A DNA stretch of 64,000 nt from Microcystis wesenbergii NRERC-220 (GCF_032027425.1 NZ_JAVSJA010000001.1:1302001-1366000); one strand, 5' to 3'. Positions 41,565 to 51,471 are shown, numbered from the stretch's first letter. Notes: generated from the sequence alone by a model not told the origin. Made by a program: numbers and translations.

Positions 41565-42362
41565 CTAACCAAAACGACCGCTAACATAATCTCTAGTGGA
41601 CTCTTGAGCGGGATTTTGAAAGATAACCTCGGTGCGATCATATTCCACTAAATAACCCACTTTACCGCCTTTTCGGGTCGGTTCAGCATTATAAAAAGCC
41701 GTTAAATCAGAAACCCGCGACGCTTGTTGCATATTATGAGTAACAATAACTATAGTATATTGGGTTTTCAATTCGTGAATTAATTCCTCAATTTTTAGGG
41801 TAGAAATCGGATCGAGTGCCGCACAGGGTTCATCCATTAAAACAACTTCTGGTTTAACCGCAATAGCGCGGGCAATACATAACCTTTGTTGTTGTCCCCC
41901 CGATAAAGCTAAACCACTTTCTTTGAGTTTATCTTTAACATCATCCCAGAGAACGGCTTTTTTTAAAGATTCTTCCACTAATTGATCCATATCACCGATG
42001 TAACCATTTAAGCGCGCCCCAAAAGCGATATTTTCATAGATAGATTTAGGGAAAGGATTCGGTTTCTGAAACACCATACCGATGCGACTGCGTAACCCGA
42101 TAGGATTAACGGAATTACCATAAATATCTTGACCGCGAAAGGTAACTTTTCCTTCAATTTTGGCACTTTTAACCAGATCATTCATGCGATTAAAACAGCG
42201 TAAAACTGTACTTTTCCCGCAGCCAGAGGGACCGATAAAAGCGATCGCTTTTTTCTCAGGAATATCAAGGTTAACATCACGAACAGCGAGATTAGAACCA
42301 TAGTAAACATTTAAGTTTTTGGTTCTCAAAACTGCATCGGTGACAACATCGGTACTATACAT
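41565..42362 (-). CDS. pstB: PstB, second copy in cluster 2
   Basis: 265 aa with Walker [20 protein letters not shown], signature [15 protein letters not shown] and Walker [14 protein letters not shown]. It is the distal of two adjacent pstB genes. The pair is most like each other (both have YGNxxAVRDVxxDIP and EELxHELK.RYTI), indicating a local duplication, as in the Synechocystis pst1 operon with two pstB genes. About 170 bases of heptamer repeats separate it from the first copy. Confidence 0.92.
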   Translation of the reverse strand: MYSTDVVTDAVLRTKNLNVYYGSNLAVRDVNLDIPEKKAIAFIGPSGCGKSTVLRCFNRMNDLVKSAKIEGKVTFRGQDIYGNSVNPIGLRSRIGMVFQKPNPFPKSIYENIAFGARLNGYIGDMDQLVEESLKKAVLWDDVKDKLKESGLALSGGQQQRLCIARAIAVKPEVVLMDEPCAALDPISTLKIEELIHELKTQYTIVIVTHNMQQASRVSDLTAFYNAEPTRKGGKVGYLVEYDRTEVIFQNPAQESTRDYVSGRFG

Positions 42363-42479
42363 AATCTTTAAAAAAAAAGGAGATGGGTGTTTTTTTAGTG
42401 ACTGGTAAACAGTAATCGGTAATCAGTGAAAAGAAAACTCCCAACTTGCCACTTCATACTGTTCACTGAAAACTCACAT

Positions 42480-42534
42480 CTGATAACTGATAACTGATAA
42501 CTGATAACTGATAACTGATAACTGATAACTGATT
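42480..42534. repeat. Heptamer tandem repeat (ataactg) between two pstB genes
   Basis: Seven to eight tandem copies of the 7-mer running up to the stop codon of the upstream pstB (42534). Preceded at 42400-42478 by imperfect relatives (actggtaaacagtaatcggtaatcag). Confidence 0.9.
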
Positions 42535-43337
42535 TAGCCAAAACGTCCACTAACATAATCTTTAGTTGCTTTTTCTTGAGGATCACTAAAGATTTTATCC
42601 GTATGATCAAACTCGACTAGATAACCAATTTTGCCACCTTTATCGGTGGGTTCAGCGTTATAAAAAGCGGTTAAATCCGCTACTCTGGTGGCTTGTTGCA
42701 TATTGTGAGTAACAATAATAATTGTATAACGTTCTTTTAATTCGTGCATTAATTCCTCAACTTTTAAAGTTGAAATTGGATCCAGTGCCGAACAGGGTTC
42801 ATCCATTAATAATACTTCTGGTTGAGCGGCAATAGCGCGAGCAATACATAATCTTTGTTGTTGTCCCCCCGATAGGGAGAAACCGCTTTCTTTTAGTTTA
42901 TCTTTTACCTCGTCCCAGAGAGCAGCTCGACGCAGGGAAGTTTCTACTAATTCATCTAAATCGCCTTTATAACCATTTAATCGCGCTCCGTAAACCACAT
43001 TATCATAGATGGATTTGGGAAAAGGATTAGGGCGCTGGAACACCATACCGATGTATTTTCTGACTTCGACAGGATCCACCTCTTGAGAGTAAATATCTTG
43101 GTTATGATAAAAAACTTTGCCGTCAATACGAAAACCGTGAATTAAATCATTGAGACGATTAAAACACCTGAGAATGGTACTTTTTCCACAGCCAGAGGGT
43201 CCGATAAAAGCGGTGACTTTATTTTTGGGAATATCGATGGAAACGTCTCGTACTGCTCGATAATTACCATAGTATATATCAGCCTTATCGACCTTTAAAA
43301 CAGTTCCTGTAGAATGGGAGTTAGAGTTAGTTAGCAT
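42534..43337 (-). CDS. pstB: PstB, first copy in cluster 2
   Basis: 267-aa phosphate ABC ATPase. Walker [20 protein letters not shown], signature [16 protein letters not shown], Walker [14 protein letters not shown], switch [14 protein letters not shown], and C-terminal DYVSGRFG, which is shared with the other copies. Its stop codon is formed at the edge of a heptamer array. It lies about 95 bases downstream of pstA. Confidence 0.93.
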   Translation of the reverse strand: MLTNSNSHSTGTVLKVDKADIYYGNYRAVRDVSIDIPKNKVTAFIGPSGCGKSTILRCFNRLNDLIHGFRIDGKVFYHNQDIYSQEVDPVEVRKYIGMVFQRPNPFPKSIYDNVVYGARLNGYKGDLDELVETSLRRAALWDEVKDKLKESGFSLSGGQQQRLCIARAIAAQPEVLLMDEPCSALDPISTLKVEELMHELKERYTIIIVTHNMQQATRVADLTAFYNAEPTDKGGKIGYLVEFDHTDKIFSDPQEKATKDYVSGRFG

Positions 43338-43431
43338 AAATTATTTACCTTGAATTTGGCTAATTGAGGAATCAGAAAGATAGGTAGATTTTTACTTAAA
43401 TATCCTTTTGACTTTTAACTTTTTCCTTGAC

Positions 43432-44325
43432 TTAATAGGTTTTCTGGCGCGTGGCTAAACGGGATAAAATGTTAGTTACTAACACCAAAAGCACCAGAAT
43501 TAAAGCACCGGCCCAAGCTAATTGCTGTTGAGGGGCAAAAGGGGCAGTAGCAAAGTTGAAAACTAAGACCGAAAGGGTGGCAATCGGTTCAAAGACACCC
43601 CGGGGCCAAAAGTTAGAGAATAATGCCGTAAAAATTAAAGAGGCCGTTTCTCCAGCAGCCCTAGCAATTGCTAAAGTAACACCGGTCAAAATAGCGGGAA
43701 CTGCCGCAGGAAGGACGATTTTTAGGACGGTTTGGTAGTTATAGGCCCCTAAACCCATGGCCGCCCAGCGGATGTCTTGGGGAACGATTTTTAAAGCCTC
43801 ATCGGTGGTTCTAATAATAGTGGGTAACATTAACACCGCTAAACCGATCGAACCGGCAAGGGCAGAAAAGCCTAAAAGGGCTGTTCCTTCGCCAAATAAG
43901 GGCGCAACTAGCAAACCGTAGGCGAAAACCCCGACAATAATCGAAGGGACACCCGCTAAAACGTTGGTAGCGAAGCGCACACCCTGGGCAAGTTTGTTAT
44001 CACCGCTAAATTCCGAAAGATAAACCGCCGCTAAAACGCCGATGGGAACGGCGATCGCCGTAGCCAGGGCAACAACGATAATTGTCCCTAAAATGGCGTT
44101 AGCGATGCCTCCTCCTCCTAACCCCGGCGGTGGCGGTAATTTGGTAAAGAGATTGGCGTTTAAACGGCCCACCCCTTGCACAAAAACGAAGCCTAGGACG
44201 GCAAAGAGGGGAATCACAGTAACAGCTAAACATAAAGCCGAGAGAACGGTCATAATTGTCCCCAATAGCGATCGAGGACTACCCGGTTTCTTTTTGAGAT
44301 TATTGCCTAAATTCGCACTATCCAT
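43432..44325 (-). CDS. pstA: Phosphate ABC transporter permease PstA (cluster 2)
   Basis: 297 aa; six membrane segments such as VLSALCLAVTVIPLFAVLGFVF and ILGTIIVVALATAIAVPIGV. The EAA-type loop is [29 protein letters not shown], nearly the same as in cluster 1 PstA. A Gly-rich stretch LPPPPGLGGGGIANA is specific to this copy. It is about 200 bases downstream of pstC, the gap being filled with degenerate heptamers. Confidence 0.93.
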   Translation of the reverse strand: MDSANLGNNLKKKPGSPRSLLGTIMTVLSALCLAVTVIPLFAVLGFVFVQGVGRLNANLFTKLPPPPGLGGGGIANAILGTIIVVALATAIAVPIGVLAAVYLSEFSGDNKLAQGVRFATNVLAGVPSIIVGVFAYGLLVAPLFGEGTALLGFSALAGSIGLAVLMLPTIIRTTDEALKIVPQDIRWAAMGLGAYNYQTVLKIVLPAAVPAILTGVTLAIARAAGETASLIFTALFSNFWPRGVFEPIATLSVLVFNFATAPFAPQQQLAWAGALILVLLVLVTNILSRLATRQKTY

Positions 44326-44527
44326 ATCAGTTATCAGTGAACAGTAATCAGTTATCAGTAATCAGTGAACAGTAAACAGTAATCAGTAAACAGTGATTAG
44401 TAAACAGTAAACAGTGAAAAGTGAAAAGACAGCAGTAAACTGCCATTTGATGATGATCACTTAATACATACTGCTCACTTAAAACTCAAAACTTAAAACT
44501 GATAACTGATAACTGATAACTGATGGC
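44326..44527. repeat. Degenerate heptamer repeat field between pstC and pstA
   Basis: Almost entirely units such as aacagta, atcagta, aacagtg and, at 44499-44524, four clean ataactg copies next to the pstC stop. No gene. Confidence 0.75.
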
Positions 44528-45487
44528 TTAATACTTAGCTTTGACGCGATTAACGATTAATTCGGCGAAGATATTGACTACTAGGGTCAAAACCAACAGA
44601 ACAAAACCCGCATACATTAAAGCTGATACTTGCATTCCCGAGGCTTCGGCGAATTGGTTAGCCAATAAGGAAGCGATCGTGTTAGCAGGGGCGAGAATAG
44701 AGGCACTAATGCGGTTAGAATTGCCGATAATCATCGTTACTGCCATGGTTTCCCCTAAAGCGCGCCCTAAAGCTAACATAATCCCCCCGACAATCCCAGA
44801 AAAAGCGGCAGGAATTAAGACTCGAAAAATCGTTTCCCAACGGGTGGCCCCCAAACCGAGGGAAGCTTGCCTTAGATCCGGCGGTAAAGCGGCCAAAGAG
44901 TCGCGAGAGATAGCGATAATAATCGGCAGGATCATAATTGCTAAAATAACCCCCGCCGGTAACATCCCAGGACCCCCTAAAGGAGTACTAAACAGAGGAA
45001 TCCAACTAAAATTAGCATTTAACCAGTTACCAAGGGGTCTGAGGATAGGAATCAATACAAAGATACCCCATAATCCGTAAACAACACTGGGAATAGCGGC
45101 CAAAAGTTGTACGAGAAAAACCAAAATTGTCCGCGCATTTAAGGGAATAAAATCTTCGCTTAAAAAAATGGCCGAACCGATACCGAGGGGAACAGCAATC
45201 AGGAGGGCAATCAGAGAACTAACGAGAGTTCCGTAGATAACGGGCAGAACTCCGAATTCTTCCCGACCGCGCACGGGATTCCAAGCACTACTGGTCAAAA
45301 ATCCCAGACCAAAGGTTTGAATCGCTGGTAGGGCCCGAATAAAAATAACTAGGGCAATTAGGAGCAAAATTAGCCCAATAGCGATGGCAAAAGCGGTAGT
45401 TAATCCCACAAAGCCTTTATCGAGGATTTTTTCCGATTCTGGACGTTCTTTAAAATTTGAGTCGGGCGAAACTGTGGGCGCACTCAT
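44528..45487 (-). CDS. pstC: Phosphate ABC transporter permease PstC (cluster 2)
   Basis: 319 aa. Hydrophobic segments include FVGLTTAFAIAIGLILLLIALVIFI and LVQLLAAIPSVVYGLWGIFVLIP; the coupling loop is FSGIVGGIMLALGRALGETMAVTMIIGN. The N-terminus MSAPTVSPDSNFKERPESEK is hydrophilic and cytoplasmic. It lies about 95 bases after pstS of the same cluster. Confidence 0.93.
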   Translation of the reverse strand: MSAPTVSPDSNFKERPESEKILDKGFVGLTTAFAIAIGLILLLIALVIFIRALPAIQTFGLGFLTSSAWNPVRGREEFGVLPVIYGTLVSSLIALLIAVPLGIGSAIFLSEDFIPLNARTILVFLVQLLAAIPSVVYGLWGIFVLIPILRPLGNWLNANFSWIPLFSTPLGGPGMLPAGVILAIMILPIIIAISRDSLAALPPDLRQASLGLGATRWETIFRVLIPAAFSGIVGGIMLALGRALGETMAVTMIIGNSNRISASILAPANTIASLLANQFAEASGMQVSALMYAGFVLLVLTLVVNIFAELIVNRVKAKY

Positions 45488-45581
45488 GATTAGGGTTAAA
45501 ATCCAGCTAGTTTGAGGTAGCTAAGGTCGAAATTGGCCTTTCTACACTATTATTGTAACTTTGAATACATTTTTTCGGGGA

Positions 45582-46703
45582 CTAATCCACCTTGATCGTG
45601 TAATCAGGATAGATGACATCGGCAGCGGCGGCTACTCGTTGGCGGACATTTTTCGGTAGGGGAATATAACCAAGGGCGGCGGACTGTTCCTGTCCCTGAT
45701 TGAGTCCAAATTCAATCATCGCCTCCATAGCTAAAGCTTTTTGGGGATCGTTGTATTTTTTATAAACCAACATCCAACTATAGGTGACAATGGGATAGGA
45801 ATTTTCCCCCGGCGGATCAACGATAAAAGCCCGCAGATTTTCGGGTAATTCCACCGTGGCTAAGGTGGCAGCGGCGTTAGTTTCATTGGGGATAACGAAT
45901 TGACCGGCTTGGTTTTGTAAAGTGGCCATGGGCAGGTTATTATTTTTAGCGAAACCGTACTCGATATAGCCAATCGAGCCTTGATTTTGTTGAATTAGGG
46001 CGGTTACACCCTCATTACCCCTACCACCGAGAAATTTACCTTTTTTGGTGGGCCATTGTACGGCTTTTCCTTCACCGATACTTTTTTTCCATTCGGGACT
46101 AACGGCGCTTAAAAACTTGGTAAAAACTCCCGTTGTTCCGCTACCGTCTGCCCGGTGAACTACGGTAATTTCTTGATTGGGTAGTTTTAAATCGGGGTTA
46201 TCGGCGGCGATTTTGGCATCGTTCCAACGGGTAATCGTGCCTAAAAAGATGCCTATATATGCTTCCCTGCTTAGTTTCAGCCCTTCTACTCCGGGCAAAT
46301 TATAAGCCATAACGATGCTTCCCGCCGTCATCGGTAGCAGTAAAACCCCGCGGCTAACTCTGGCCATATCCTCGTCACTCATGGCCACATCGGAAGCGCC
46401 AAAATCGATCGTACCTTGAATAAATTGTTCGACTCCCGCCCCGCTACCGGTAGATTGATAGTTAATTAGCAGTTTAGAAAATAGTTGATTGATGGTGACA
46501 AACCAGTTTTGATATAGGGGTGCAGGAAAAGAAGCGCCCGCACCATTGAGGGCGACCTCTCCTTGCAGAGGAACTTGGGCGATTCTATTGCTTCCCTCTC
46601 CACTGGTTCCCGCCGTATCGCCGCCCCCACAAGCGGTTAAAGTCGCTGTTAGAGTCACTAGGGATAAGGCTGTTAGTAAATTGGTCCTGTTTTTGCTGGG
46701 CAT
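45582..46703 (-). CDS. pstS: Phosphate-binding lipoprotein PstS (cluster 2)
   Basis: 373 aa. N-terminal signal with lipobox LTACGG (Cys about 25), so lipid-anchored, unlike cluster 1 PstS. Phosphate-contact loops are LNGAGASFPAPLYQNWF, STGSGAGVEQFIQGTIDFGASDVAM and VVHRADGSGTTGVFTKFL. A two-unit Pho box lies about 60 bases upstream. First gene of pstS-C-A-B-B. Confidence 0.93.
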   Translation of the reverse strand: MPSKNRTNLLTALSLVTLTATLTACGGGDTAGTSGEGSNRIAQVPLQGEVALNGAGASFPAPLYQNWFVTINQLFSKLLINYQSTGSGAGVEQFIQGTIDFGASDVAMSDEDMARVSRGVLLLPMTAGSIVMAYNLPGVEGLKLSREAYIGIFLGTITRWNDAKIAADNPDLKLPNQEITVVHRADGSGTTGVFTKFLSAVSPEWKKSIGEGKAVQWPTKKGKFLGGRGNEGVTALIQQNQGSIGYIEYGFAKNNNLPMATLQNQAGQFVIPNETNAAATLATVELPENLRAFIVDPPGENSYPIVTYSWMLVYKKYNDPQKALAMEAMIEFGLNQGQEQSAALGYIPLPKNVRQRVAAAADVIYPDYTIKVD

Positions 46704-46760
46704 AGGATTAATTTTGATCCGTAAACTGCCTTAAATCTTACGCTAAAAGTTACCACTGCT

Positions 46761-46779
46761 TGGTAAAGAATAGGTTAAG
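46761..46779 (-). promoter_or_regulatory. Pho box upstream of pstS (cluster 2)
   Basis: On the minus strand CTTAACCT-ATT-CTTTACCA, two octamers at 11-base spacing; possible third units on either side are weak. The intergenic region to 47175 also holds C6TTAATAAG6-type palindromes (46930-46990) and no gene. Confidence 0.65.
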
Positions 46780-46919
46780 AAGTGAATAAAAAAAATATCA
46801 TGTATTGTCAAGAAAAATTTTCTCGATAACTAGACAAAAATCTCAACTTCTTTTACCATTTATTTTGAGTGAACATTAGTTTTCAGTTGCTGGTTATAAT
46901 TAAATTAAAAATGAATTTT

Positions 46920-47024
46920 AGGTTCGATCCCCCCTGCCCCCCTTAATAAGGGGAGGCCGATCCCCCCTTAATCCCCCCTTAATAAGGGGGGTGTCTGAAA
47001 GTTTTCAATACCTACCTACTTAAG
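46920..47024. repeat. Palindromic repeat block with TAAGTAGGTAGG end
   Basis: Two gggg/cccc ttaataagg palindromes, then gtgtctgaaagttttcaata and cctacctacttaag. The last 35 bases are the inverse of 52027-52060, showing a dispersed module whose interior differs between copies. Confidence 0.6.
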
Positions 47025-47175
47025 TCACGGTAAAGCCGCTAACTTTTCCTGTTTAGATAGGGGTTTTCTCTTTCCCTATCATTATAGGGACGTAAAAACA
47101 ACAAAGAAAAGATTAAGGTTTACAGCCAACACCTAACGCCCTTTTTTTACTTTTTACTTTCTCCTTTTGACACCT

Positions 47176-48210
47176 ATGCTAGAAATTTTTACTCAGCTAT
47201 CACGTCCCACCAAAGTAGTGGCAATTGTCCTGGGTACTGCCCTAATTTTACCCGCTTGTGCCAATATTAATCCTCAAGACCTAAAACCAATTAAAATCGA
47301 TGGTTCGAGTACCGTAGCACCAATTACCAACAAAGTTCTCGAAGATTTTAAAGCTAATACCCCTAACAAAGTTTTGGCTGATGTTAAAATTGACGCTAAT
47401 ATTTCAGGAACCGGCGGCGGTTTTAGAAAATTTTGTGCGGGAGAAACCGATATTAATAATGCTTCTCGGCCGATTTCTGTGGAAGAATTAAAAGAATGTG
47501 ATGCTAATAAGGTAAGATTTATCGAACTACCGATCGCTTTTGATGCTTTGACCGTGGTAGTCAATCCCCAAAATAACTGGGTTGATGATATTTCGACTAC
47601 AGAATTAAGAACTATTTGGGAACCCGCGGCCGAGAATAAAATCAAACGTTGGAATCAAATTAATCCCGCTTGGCCTGACCAACCGATTACCCTTCACGGA
47701 CCGGGTAAAGATTCCGGAACCTACGATTTTTTTAGTGAGGTAATTAACGGCAAAGATGCCAGTCGTGGGGATTTTAACTTTAGTGAAGATGACCAAGCTT
47801 TAGTTAATGCCGTTAGTCAAGATACGAACGCTTTAGGCTATTTTGGCCATGCTTACTATGAACAAAATCGGGATAAATTAAAAGCTTTGAAAGTTAACGG
47901 TATTGAACCAACTCGCGGCAATGTAGAGGATAGTAAATATCAGCCTTTATCTCGTCCTTTGTTTATTTATGTTAATGCCCAAAAAGCCCAAGAGAATCCC
48001 GCTTTAGAGAAATTTGTCGAATATTATCTCGATCGAGTTCCCAATTTATTAGATAGTATTGGTTATATTCCCCTACCGGATGAGGCCTATCATTTGGCAC
48101 GGGTACAGTTGCAAAAATTTGAGGTAGGAACGGTTTTTAATGGCCGACCTCAACCCAATTTAACCATCGGGGAATTACTTCGTAAACAAGCCCAATTTAA
48201 AGCTAAGTAA
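47176..48210 (+). CDS. sphX: SphX/PstS-like phosphate-binding lipoprotein (cluster 2)
   Basis: 344 aa from ATG 47176 (MLEIFTQLSRPTKVV); a TTG at 47167 is an alternative. Lipobox LPACAN anchors it. Binding-loop motifs are IDGSSTVAPITNKVLEDF, SGTGGGFRKFCAGETDINNASRP and GKDSGTYDFFSEVING, closely parallel to the gene at 39203. It is divergent from pstS of cluster 2, repeating the arrangement in cluster 1. No convincing Pho box on its own strand was found. Confidence 0.88.
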   Translation: MLEIFTQLSRPTKVVAIVLGTALILPACANINPQDLKPIKIDGSSTVAPITNKVLEDFKANTPNKVLADVKIDANISGTGGGFRKFCAGETDINNASRPISVEELKECDANKVRFIELPIAFDALTVVVNPQNNWVDDISTTELRTIWEPAAENKIKRWNQINPAWPDQPITLHGPGKDSGTYDFFSEVINGKDASRGDFNFSEDDQALVNAVSQDTNALGYFGHAYYEQNRDKLKALKVNGIEPTRGNVEDSKYQPLSRPLFIYVNAQKAQENPALEKFVEYYLDRVPNLLDSIGYIPLPDEAYHLARVQLQKFEVGTVFNGRPQPNLTIGELLRKQAQFKAK

Positions 48211-48355
48211 CGATTCCCATCTGGAAAATATATAAGGATTTTCCTGCTCCTATCTGCCCCCTACTATAGCAAGAGGTTTGCCAATTTAAAGCAACAGAGA
48301 TACAGAAAAAAAAGAGGGGATAAACCCCCCATTCAGCGTATCAATAAACTTGTTA

Positions 48356-48456
48356 AGTAGCTAGACACAATTAATTACACATATCTAACTACTTTTTGCC
48401 TTTTGCCTTTTGCCTTTTGCCCATCTTAACCAAGAAATTAATTTTGCACGACTACT
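48356..48456. mobile_element. TA-flanked ~100-bp MITE, copy next to nirA
   Basis: Begins AGTAGCTAGACACAATTAAT and ends ATTAATTTTGCACGACTACT, flanked by TA at 48354-48355 and 48457-48458. The interior has four ttttgcc heptamers. It ends at the nirA stop. Same family as 63486-63587. Confidence 0.75.
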
Positions 48457-48459
48457 TAA

Positions 48460-50001
48460 TTAACCCTTCGGTGTCGCCCCAAATTGTTCGATGAGGATAG
48501 AAGTTAACAGCGATTTTAGATCTTCACAGGGAATCCCTTTTTGTACACAGCTGCCCAGGTGGGCATCTTTACCCACTTTACCCCCCATGTAGAGGTCAAC
48601 TCCTTCCACGGTTTTGCCGTCTTTGCGCGCTTTTGTCCCCATCAAACCGATATCGGCCACTTGGGGTTGTCCGCAGGAGTTAGGGCAACCGGTCCAGTGC
48701 ATACGCACACCCTGGGGAATATTTAATTCGGCATCTAACTGACGAATCAAGTCCACAGCCTTATTTTTGGTTTCAATCAGGGCAAAATTGCAGAATTGCG
48801 CCCCCGTGCAAGAAACGAGCGCTCGTTGTAAAGGAGTGGGATTGGGGGTAAACTTAGCCAGTAAAGGCTCGGTTAAAAGAGTCGCCATATTTTCAGCCGC
48901 TATATTGGGAATAATCACGTTTTGTTCCACGGTTAAACGTAATTCTCCGCTACCATACACTTCGGCAATCCGGGCTAAATCGAACATATCATCGGCAAAT
49001 AGACGACCAACGGGAATACAAAGACCGATATAGCTCAATCCCTCCTGTTTTTGGGGAAAAACTCCTAAATGATCTCGTTTTTCCCAGTCAATAGCGTCTT
49101 TTTCTGCTGCCGTTGCCAAGGGATAACCTAGGTGATTAGCCACCCGAGTGCGGAATTCCTCAATTCCCCACTCATCAATTAACCACATTAAACGGGATTT
49201 TTGACGATTGGCACGCAATCCGTTATCGCGGTAAACTTCCAAAATCCCTCGGCATAAATCCACCACTTCCTGATTCGGTCTCACCCAAACATTCATGGGA
49301 ATTGCCGCTTCACAGCGTTTAGCCGAGAAAAAGCCGCCCACCACGACATTAAAGCCTAATTCTCCCTCTTTATAGGCAGGAACAAAGGCAATATCGTTAA
49401 TTTCCGCATGAACCGAATTATCCCGGCCCCCCTCGATGGCAATATTAAATTTGCGGGGCAGATTGGTAAATTGATAATTACCTTGACCGTAGTTGGTAAT
49501 CATATCTTGGACTTTTTGGACTAATTCCCTGGTGTCAATTAATTCATCCGCGTCTAGTCCCGCCATGGGTGAACCGGTAATATTTCTAACATTATCCATG
49601 CCCGATTGTACCGAAGTCATGCCCACGGATTTTAGTCGTTGGAAAATATCAGGAATATCTTCGATACGAATACCGCGTAATTGTAGGTTTTGACGAGTAG
49701 TAATATCGGCATTGCCATCATCGCCGTAACGCTGCACGATTTCCCCTAAAACTCGCATTTGCTCACTACTGAGAATGCCGTTAGGAATCCGCAAACGCAT
49801 CATAAATTTGCCCGGGGTGACGGGACGATAAAAAACCCCCACCCATTTTAAGCGATGTTCTAAATCGGTTTTATCCATCGCTTCCCAACCGATTTGGGCA
49901 AAATGATCTAGTTCATCTTTAATGGCTAATCCGTCTTTTTCGGCTTTAAATTTCTCGAATTTATTGAGAGTTGTTCCATCTTTTTCAGGTGCTTGTACCA
50001 C
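48460..50001 (-). CDS. nirA: Ferredoxin-nitrite reductase NirA
   Basis: 513-aa enzyme reducing nitrite to ammonium with six electrons from ferredoxin. The C-terminal half holds the four cysteines binding the [4Fe-4S]-siroheme centre in SCTGAQFCNFALIETK and MHWTGCPNSCGQPQVADIGL. Two nitrite/sulfite reductase half-domains are seen, the first with VGVFYRPVTPGKFMMRLRIPNG and QNLQLRGIRIEDI. It is monocistronic here with no nitrate transporter or reductase alongside. Control by NtcA is expected for the family; a candidate site is listed upstream. Confidence 0.95.
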   Translation of the reverse strand: MVQAPEKDGTTLNKFEKFKAEKDGLAIKDELDHFAQIGWEAMDKTDLEHRLKWVGVFYRPVTPGKFMMRLRIPNGILSSEQMRVLGEIVQRYGDDGNADITTRQNLQLRGIRIEDIPDIFQRLKSVGMTSVQSGMDNVRNITGSPMAGLDADELIDTRELVQKVQDMITNYGQGNYQFTNLPRKFNIAIEGGRDNSVHAEINDIAFVPAYKEGELGFNVVVGGFFSAKRCEAAIPMNVWVRPNQEVVDLCRGILEVYRDNGLRANRQKSRLMWLIDEWGIEEFRTRVANHLGYPLATAAEKDAIDWEKRDHLGVFPQKQEGLSYIGLCIPVGRLFADDMFDLARIAEVYGSGELRLTVEQNVIIPNIAAENMATLLTEPLLAKFTPNPTPLQRALVSCTGAQFCNFALIETKNKAVDLIRQLDAELNIPQGVRMHWTGCPNSCGQPQVADIGLMGTKARKDGKTVEGVDLYMGGKVGKDAHLGSCVQKGIPCEDLKSLLTSILIEQFGATPKG

Positions 50002-50175
50002 GAATCTATCTCCTTACTGGTCTGTGGGTGTAATTGTTCTAGTTGGTGCGGGTTAGAAATGAAGAAATCGGGATTTAACAATAAGTATTCTTTAAAATAC
50101 CGTCGTCATTAGCAAAAATTTAGTAATTTACCTAGTCTCTATTTGTTATTTAATTCTTTTTAACTTGGATAATTT

Positions 50176-50191
50176 TGTATTGTCTGTAACA
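50176..50191 (-). promoter_or_regulatory. Candidate NtcA-binding site upstream of nirA
   Basis: Minus-strand TGTTACAGACAATACA fits TGT-N10-ACA and GTT-N8-TAC, one base off the GTA-N8-TAC consensus. It lies about 175 bases before the start codon, with a poor -10 match downstream. Moderate to low support. The gap 50002-50357 also holds a GC-rich palindrome at 50285-50335 and tandem ggtgtgg units before it. Confidence 0.4.
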
Positions 50192-50284
50192 GAAATCCTT
50201 TAACCATCGTGTTTAAGGATTTCTGTCATGCAGTAAGTGCATTGAGATGGGGTGTGGGGTGTGGGGTGTAGGGTGTGGGGTGTG

Positions 50285-50335
50285 GGCTTCGGCCGTGAGC
50301 TCAGCGTTCGACAAAAGCTCACGGCCGAAGCCTGT
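50285..50335. repeat. GC-rich palindromic repeat
   Basis: Near-perfect inverted repeat GGCTTCGGCCGTGAGCT ... AGCTCACGGCCGAAGCC around a cagcgttcgacaaa centre. Same family as 5738-5815, 34251-34310 and 59651-59734. Located between the ends of nirA's control region and trpD's stop. Confidence 0.8.
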
Positions 50336-50357
50336 CTCCTGTCTCCTCTGAATTGTC

Positions 50358-51392
50358 CTAGGTGAGAAACTTAACCAACTCCTCTAATTTTTGCCAAGCT
50401 AACCCACTGGCTAAAATCTCGCGAGCGAGGGCGAAACCGGCAGCATGATCGCCAAAAGTGACCTTTTCTGCCACCTGTAGGGCAAGAGAGGCATTAATCG
50501 CCACAGCATCCCGTTGAGGCGGCGTTCCCCCCCCTTGCAGGACATTTTTGAGGATTTCGGCATTTTCTGGCACTTCCCCGCCTTTAAGGGCATTTAAACT
50601 GGCTCTGGGGATAGTAATTGACAAGGGATCGATCGCCGACGAAATCACCTCGCCATTATTTAATAAAGCCATATCGGTCAGATCTCCTAACCCCACCTCG
50701 TCGAGTTTTTCCCGGCCGTGAACAATAATCGCCTTTGGGGTTCCCATTTGTGCTAAAGCTGTGGCCATGGGGGTGAGAAATTGCCGGTCATAAACACCGA
50801 TAACTTGACCTGTGGGACGGAGAGGATTAACTAGAGGGCCCAGAAGATTAAAAACCGTGCGAACTTTCAGGGTTTTGCGGAGATTAGCCACACTTTTCAG
50901 GGCTGGATGCCAACCGGGGGCAAAAAGAAAGGTCACTCCCACCCCATCTAAAGCCGCCGCTACTTTCTCGCTAGGGGCGCTTAAATTAACCCCAAGATAT
51001 TCTAAAACATCGGCCGAACCGACTTTACTGGAGGCCGAGCGATTGCCGTGTTTAGCCACTTTTACGCCCCCGGCGGCCGCCACAAAAGCCACGGCAGTGG
51101 AAATATTAAAGGTTGAGGCCCCGTCACCGCCGGTGCCACAGGTATCGATAACGGGAGTAGTATGGGGTTTAGGGTCTTCTAAGCGAGATTGTTGCCGTAA
51201 AACTCCGGCCATTCCCGCTAATTCGGCGGCCGAGACTCCTTTTGCTTGCAAAGCCGCTAAAATCGCCCCCGATAAAACTTCGGGAATCTGGCCGTTTAAC
51301 CATCCGGTCATTAATTCTTCAGCTTGGTTAAGGGAAAGGGATTTTTGATCGAGTATTTGCTGCAGTAGGTTTGGCCAGTCTGGAGTGGTCAT
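50358..51392 (-). CDS. trpD: Anthranilate phosphoribosyltransferase TrpD
   Basis: 344-aa tryptophan-pathway enzyme joining anthranilate to PRPP. Motifs visible: [19 protein letters not shown] (PRPP loop), [23 protein letters not shown], and the anthranilate-binding region [36 protein letters not shown]. Length is normal. It is not in a trp operon here, as usual in cyanobacteria. The GIY-YIG gene lies about 80 bases upstream on the same strand. Confidence 0.95.
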   Translation of the reverse strand: MTTPDWPNLLQQILDQKSLSLNQAEELMTGWLNGQIPEVLSGAILAALQAKGVSAAELAGMAGVLRQQSRLEDPKPHTTPVIDTCGTGGDGASTFNISTAVAFVAAAGGVKVAKHGNRSASSKVGSADVLEYLGVNLSAPSEKVAAALDGVGVTFLFAPGWHPALKSVANLRKTLKVRTVFNLLGPLVNPLRPTGQVIGVYDRQFLTPMATALAQMGTPKAIIVHGREKLDEVGLGDLTDMALLNNGEVISSAIDPLSITIPRASLNALKGGEVPENAEILKNVLQGGGTPPQRDAVAINASLALQVAEKVTFGDHAAGFALAREILASGLAWQKLEELVKFLT

Positions 51393-51471
51393 CGCTGTTC
51401 CATTGGTGTGGGGATGGGGCGATATACTATCATAGCGGTTTGTCTGGAGAATTGATCGCTCCTAGTAATTT

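Noticed and set aside
44541-45080. Long open frame opposite pstC, likewise those opposite pstA (36074-36475), trpD (50812-51348) and the AI-2E permease (16532-16924)
   Set aside because: Antisense shadows of strongly supported membrane-protein or enzyme genes; their translations are low-complexity Lys/Thr/Pro/Ala-rich and match nothing.
46918-46935. ggttcgatcccccc resembling a tRNA T-arm
   Set aside because: No acceptor, D or anticodon arm around it; it is the edge of a C-rich palindrome repeat.
34907-48210. Composite transposon carrying the phosphate clusters
   Set aside because: No matching IS copies or inverted ends at both borders; the repeats around them are MITEs of different families.
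50092-50107. Palindrome gtattctttaaaatac before nirA as an NtcA site
   Set aside because: Spacing between GTA and TAC is 10 rather than 8; the TGT-N10-ACA site at 50176 fits better.
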